Positions 4,659 to 7,276 of a DNA stretch of 7,276 nt are shown here, one piece after another. The DNA lies in assembly GCA_017646485.1 (NCBI GenBank), contig JAGCML010000206.1, forward strand, positions 1 through 7,276, given 5' to 3'. The notes under the pieces are model-generated. The model saw only the letters and a list, made by a program, of their open reading frames with translations, searched no databases and was not told where the DNA came from. The translations under genes and the position numbers were made by a program. How positions within the stretch are numbered: position 1 is the first letter of the stretch; each line of letters opens with the position of its first letter. This stretch comes from Kiritimatiellia bacterium (GTDB lineage Bacteria; Verrucomicrobiota; Kiritimatiellia; RFP12; DVOR01).

Positions 4659-7276
4659 TTATGGCAATTCAACGCCAGGGATTTTTGCGCGCTGAACACG
4701 ATACAGTAAGAGTTCAAATGACGGCATATTTCCACGCGCCATTTCAATGGAACGCAGACGCGTCAAAGCCTTCTGGAACCACTGTTTTCCTGTGGCTGAG
4801 ATTTCAGGACAATTCAAGACGCGATAAATCAACTTCGTATACTGTTCGGCCGCCTCATCACGTTGGTTTTGACGTTCCAAAACACGGCCAATGCGGAAGA
4901 GATACTTGAGCGAAACGTCTAAGTCATCTTCCAAACGCAAGATGGCCTCTTGGTAAGACGTCAAGGCAAGCGCATAACGTTCAGGATCGTCAATCGCAGT
5001 ATACGCAAGGCAATCTCCGCGCAAGCCATATGCCTCAGCAATCCAAGACGCATTGGGATAACGGCGAATGAGTGCATCCAAGAGGTCACGCGCTTCGGCA
5101 TGTCGTGCAAGCTCGACCAATGCCTCCGCCTGCAAAAAGCGTGCATCTGGAATTAACTTGTCATCTGGAGCAAGCTGCGCCAAATGGCTCACACGCTCCA
5201 CCGCCTCAGAATAGTTTTGATTTAAATAGGCTGCGCGTGCGGCCAAGTAAAGCGCATTGGTTACGCGTACATCTGTTGGCCAACGCTCCACGAAGTTTTC
5301 AAAACCCTTTTGTGCTGCGACATAATCACCCTGATTAAAGTCACTCTTAGCGAGCCACAACACCACATCAGGGATACGTACCGAATTCGGATAAGCGCAC
5401 ATATAGGCCTCTGCCAAACTTCTTGCACGCGCATCCTCGCCCAAACGATACAAACAAAGTACAAGGAAGAAGCGCGCCTCCTCCGCACAAGGCGAATCGG
5501 TCGGTTCGACCTTTTGGAAATCCTCAAGTGCACTCTGCAGATTATCCATACGATAATAGGTGCGACCTCGCTCCAAAAGCGTCGGCAAAATGAACGTATC
5601 CTGCTTGAGACGACGCAAAACATTGGTGTATTCAGAAATCGCATCCGTATAACGCTTCGCCTTAATTTGAATCCCTGCAAGACGCATCGCAGCGGTATAC
5701 ACATCTTGTTCTGCAGAGAATGCATCGTCACGCACCGTCTGATACTCTTTAATTGCAGCATCTAATTGGCCAGCATCCTCTAAACAACGTGCCAATTTCA
5801 AAGGAATACCCGCACGAGCCCCCTCACGCAACAATTGACGATACAACTCAATTGCACGCGGATAACGCTTCGCTGCGGTCGCAGCATCTGCACCTTCCAA
5901 CATTAAAGAGATGTGTTGTTCTGGCACAGTGGCTAAATCTGCCGCATCCACAAAAACTGCAAGCGCCTCATCAAAGCGTCCCATTGCGACCAAAAGGCGC
6001 CCCTTCCCCTGCCTTACCGTAATCGCATATGCCGGCAAATCATAGCTTTCCAAATAACGGTTATACGCCTTCAAAGCCTCTTCTGAATCACCATAGGCAT
6101 GCAAAGCCTCAGCAATCTTCAACTGTATTTGCGGCGCGACTTCCGTTGATGGATCTAAAGCAACCGCCTGCTTCAACAAACCAAGCCCTTCTTCAAATGT
6201 TTGTTTCTCCTTACAGAGCAAGCTTCCTAAAGCATGGAGCGCCTTTTGACGCACAATTGTTTCACGCGCAACGGTCACCGCCTGTCGTGCAAAGGCAATC
6301 TTTTCAGCCTCGGTATCCGCAAGTTCTACCGCTGCAAGCGCAAGTTGCGCCGTAATGGCACTCGACAACCCTTTTAAGGCCAGCGTTGCCTTCAAGCAAT
6401 CCAAGGCCGGCGTCTTATCAAAGGCGGCAAAAGCCTTTGGTAATGCGAGCGCACAGGTCAAAAAGATGCCCCCCTGGTCAGCCTTTTCTGCCGCTACCAA
6501 CAAGGCCTTACGGGACGCATCATTCGGCGAGTAAGCATTCCATTCCAACGCATTCTCTGCCTTCACCTGATCGGTGGCGGCAGGTGCTGCTTGAACCGCG
6601 GCAAAGCGTTCTGCGGCCAACAACTTCTTTCCCGTTTCCTGTGCGGCCAGCAAACTGTAACGTAATGCCGTCACACCCCATAAATTGTCTGCAGAAATAC
6701 GTGCTTCATCATAGACCTGCAAGACACGCGAGTACTCTTTTTTGCCACACAATGCGGCTAATGTAAAGACCAAACGGCGTTCGGCTGGCAATTCTGGGCA
6801 AGCATCAATCTTCGCAAGTGCTTCGTCCCATGCGCCCTTTTTCAAGGCCAAACGAATCAAGACTTCTTCAGCCTTTGCACGTTCTTCTGGTGCCAACCCC
6901 AAAGAGGTCAAAACCGTTTGTGCCGTACGTTCAGCCAAAGATGCATTCCCATCATCCAATGCCATTTCAGAGGTCGGCAACAACGTCTGATCTGCGAAAG
7001 AGAGGCTCGGGAAACCACATGCGCAGAATGCAACCAAAAGAGCGGCCACCGACTTCACCTTGCAGCGGCCCATTGCAATCAGGAAGAGCAATGCCAATAA
7101 GAAGAGCGTGCAGGGTGCGCCAAAGATCATTTCACCCCACGTCAAATAGAAAGAAGAGAAGGGCTTTTCTGTAACCTTCACACGCGTAGGGAACGAACCC
7201 GGCTCAATCACCTGAGAACGCCCCACAGCGTCAATCACCGTATTCACGCCTTGATTCGTGGAACGCATCATGGGCA
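4659..7276 (-). CDS. Lnt C-terminus fused in frame to an exported TPR-repeat protein (5' end outside window)
   Basis: One uninterrupted frame runs from the right edge to TAA at 4659-4661, with 870 residues counted from the ATG at 7271; the codon before it is also open, so the true start lies outside. Residues 1-68 match the end of apolipoprotein N-acyltransferase: RSTNQGVNTVIDAVGRSQ corresponds to RSTNNGITAVIGPQGEIQ of E. coli Lnt, followed by the late FYLTWGE segment and a last membrane helix (about 49-67). A basic stretch (RCKVK, 69-73) and a second hydrophobic stretch ending SFA-D (74-94) look like a cleavable signal peptide. Residues about 95-870 are helical repeats; clear TPR units start near 383, for example YGDSEEALKAYNRYLESY and YLNQNYSEAVERVSHLAQL, and continue to about 816. 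The repeat domain is probably periplasmic, resembling an overgrown BamD/YbgF-type scaffold, but its partner is unknown. It is the first visible gene of the his-containing block. Whether the product stays fused, is cleaved, or reflects a sequence error that removed a stop cannot be decided here. Confidence 0.85.
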   Translation of the reverse strand, partial: PMMRSTNQGVNTVIDAVGRSQVIEPGSFPTRVKVTEKPFSSFYLTWGEMIFGAPCTLFLLALLFLIAMGRCKVKSVAALLVAFCACGFPSLSFADQTLLPTSEMALDDGNASLAERTAQTVLTSLGLAPEERAKAEEVLIRLALKKGAWDEALAKIDACPELPAERRLVFTLAALCGKKEYSRVLQVYDEARISADNLWGVTALRYSLLAAQETGKKLLAAERFAAVQAAPAATDQVKAENALEWNAYSPNDASRKALLVAAEKADQGGIFLTCALALPKAFAAFDKTPALDCLKATLALKGLSSAITAQLALAAVELADTEAEKIAFARQAVTVARETIVRQKALHALGSLLCKEKQTFEEGLGLLKQAVALDPSTEVAPQIQLKIAEALHAYGDSEEALKAYNRYLESYDLPAYAITVRQGKGRLLVAMGRFDEALAVFVDAADLATVPEQHISLMLEGADAATAAKRYPRAIELYRQLLREGARAGIPLKLARCLEDAGQLDAAIKEYQTVRDDAFSAEQDVYTAAMRLAGIQIKAKRYTDAISEYTNVLRRLKQDTFILPTLLERGRTYYRMDNLQSALEDFQKVEPTDSPCAEEARFFLVLCLYRLGEDARARSLAEAYMCAYPNSVRIPDVVLWLAKSDFNQGDYVAAQKGFENFVERWPTDVRVTNALYLAARAAYLNQNYSEAVERVSHLAQLAPDDKLIPDARFLQAEALVELARHAEARDLLDALIRRYPNASWIAEAYGLRGDCLAYTAIDDPERYALALTSYQEAILRLEDDLDVSLKYLFRIGRVLERQNQRDEAAEQYTKLIYRVLNCPEISATGKQWFQKALTRLRSIEMARGNMPSFELLLYRVQRAKIPGVELP
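6993..7073 (-). other. Internal signal-peptide-like segment at the Lnt/TPR junction
   Basis: From an in-frame ATG at 7073 the residues read as a textbook signal peptide: a basic n-region MGRCKVK, a hydrophobic core SVAALLVAFCACG, and a c-region FPSLSFA with an A-x-A-like signal peptidase I site before DQ. No purine-rich ribosome site stands upstream of this ATG or of the GTG at 7058, so separate initiation is not supported. FCAC is a poor lipobox. The topology fits: the last Lnt helix ends in the cytoplasm, and this second segment would carry the TPR part back to the periplasm. Confidence 0.6.
7068..7276 (-). other. lnt: C-terminal end of the apolipoprotein N-acyltransferase domain
   Basis: About 69 residues of Lnt are visible: the end of the nitrilase-fold domain (RSTNQGVNTVID, then EPGSFPTRVKV) and the final transmembrane helix. 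Lnt N-acylates the amino-terminal cysteine of lipoproteins at the outer face of the inner membrane. The catalytic Glu-Lys-Cys residues and the first seven helices lie beyond the window, so activity cannot be judged. Confidence 0.8.

Noticed and set aside
4619..4747. A 43-codon N-terminal extension of hisC
   Set aside because: It overlaps the end of the TPR gene and is not typical of HisC; the ATG at 4618 has a ribosome site at the right distance.
5310..5765. Long plus- and other-frame open frames inside the TPR gene (151 aa plus strand, 166 aa minus strand at 5261-5761)
   Set aside because: They are antisense or out-of-frame shadows of a clear TPR coding sequence, have low-complexity, basic or cysteine-rich composition and show no domain or ribosome site.
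6999..7034. A possible lipobox (FCAC) in the internal signal-like segment, which would make the TPR part a lipoprotein
   Set aside because: The residues before the cysteines do not fit the L-A/S-G/A-C pattern, whereas a good signal peptidase I site follows.

Overview
The window reads as a piece of a Gram-negative (two-membrane) bacterial chromosome of roughly balanced base composition. The evidence is the C-terminal end of an apolipoprotein N-acyltransferase (Lnt), a large exported TPR protein, a membrane acyltransferase and a glycosyltransferase. No phylogenetic marker is present. A lineage with an unusual his order, such as a PVC-type bacterium, is only a guess.

Layout. On the plus strand, a glycosyltransferase-like gene runs in from the left edge and stops at 864. 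It converges on a five-gene minus-strand block, and a strong bidirectional terminator (887-914) separates the two. Read in its own direction (right to left), the block is: (1) an ORF open to the right edge, with an Lnt C-terminus followed in the same frame by a signal-peptide-like segment and about 775 residues of TPR repeats; (2) hisC; (3) hisB; (4) hisA; (5) an acyltransferase-3 family membrane protein. Spacing is 40 nt from TPR stop to hisC, 14 nt from hisC to hisB and 23 nt from hisB to hisA, so the first four are probably one transcript. A 121-nt gap containing a long imperfect hairpin separates hisA from the acyltransferase gene.

How the genes fit together. HisB (imidazoleglycerol-phosphate dehydratase), HisC (histidinol-phosphate aminotransferase) and HisA (ProFAR isomerase) catalyse three steps of histidine biosynthesis. 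All three look intact by motif and length. hisH, hisF and the other his genes are not here. The flanking genes all point to the cell envelope: lipoprotein maturation, a periplasmic TPR scaffold, and sugar transfer and acylation of surface glycans.

The most unusual feature is the apparent in-frame joining of Lnt to an exported TPR protein, with an internal signal peptide at the junction. No tRNA, rRNA, CRISPR array, insertion sequence or prophage feature was seen. Apart from the 77-nt and 121-nt intergenic gaps described below, the window is almost entirely coding.
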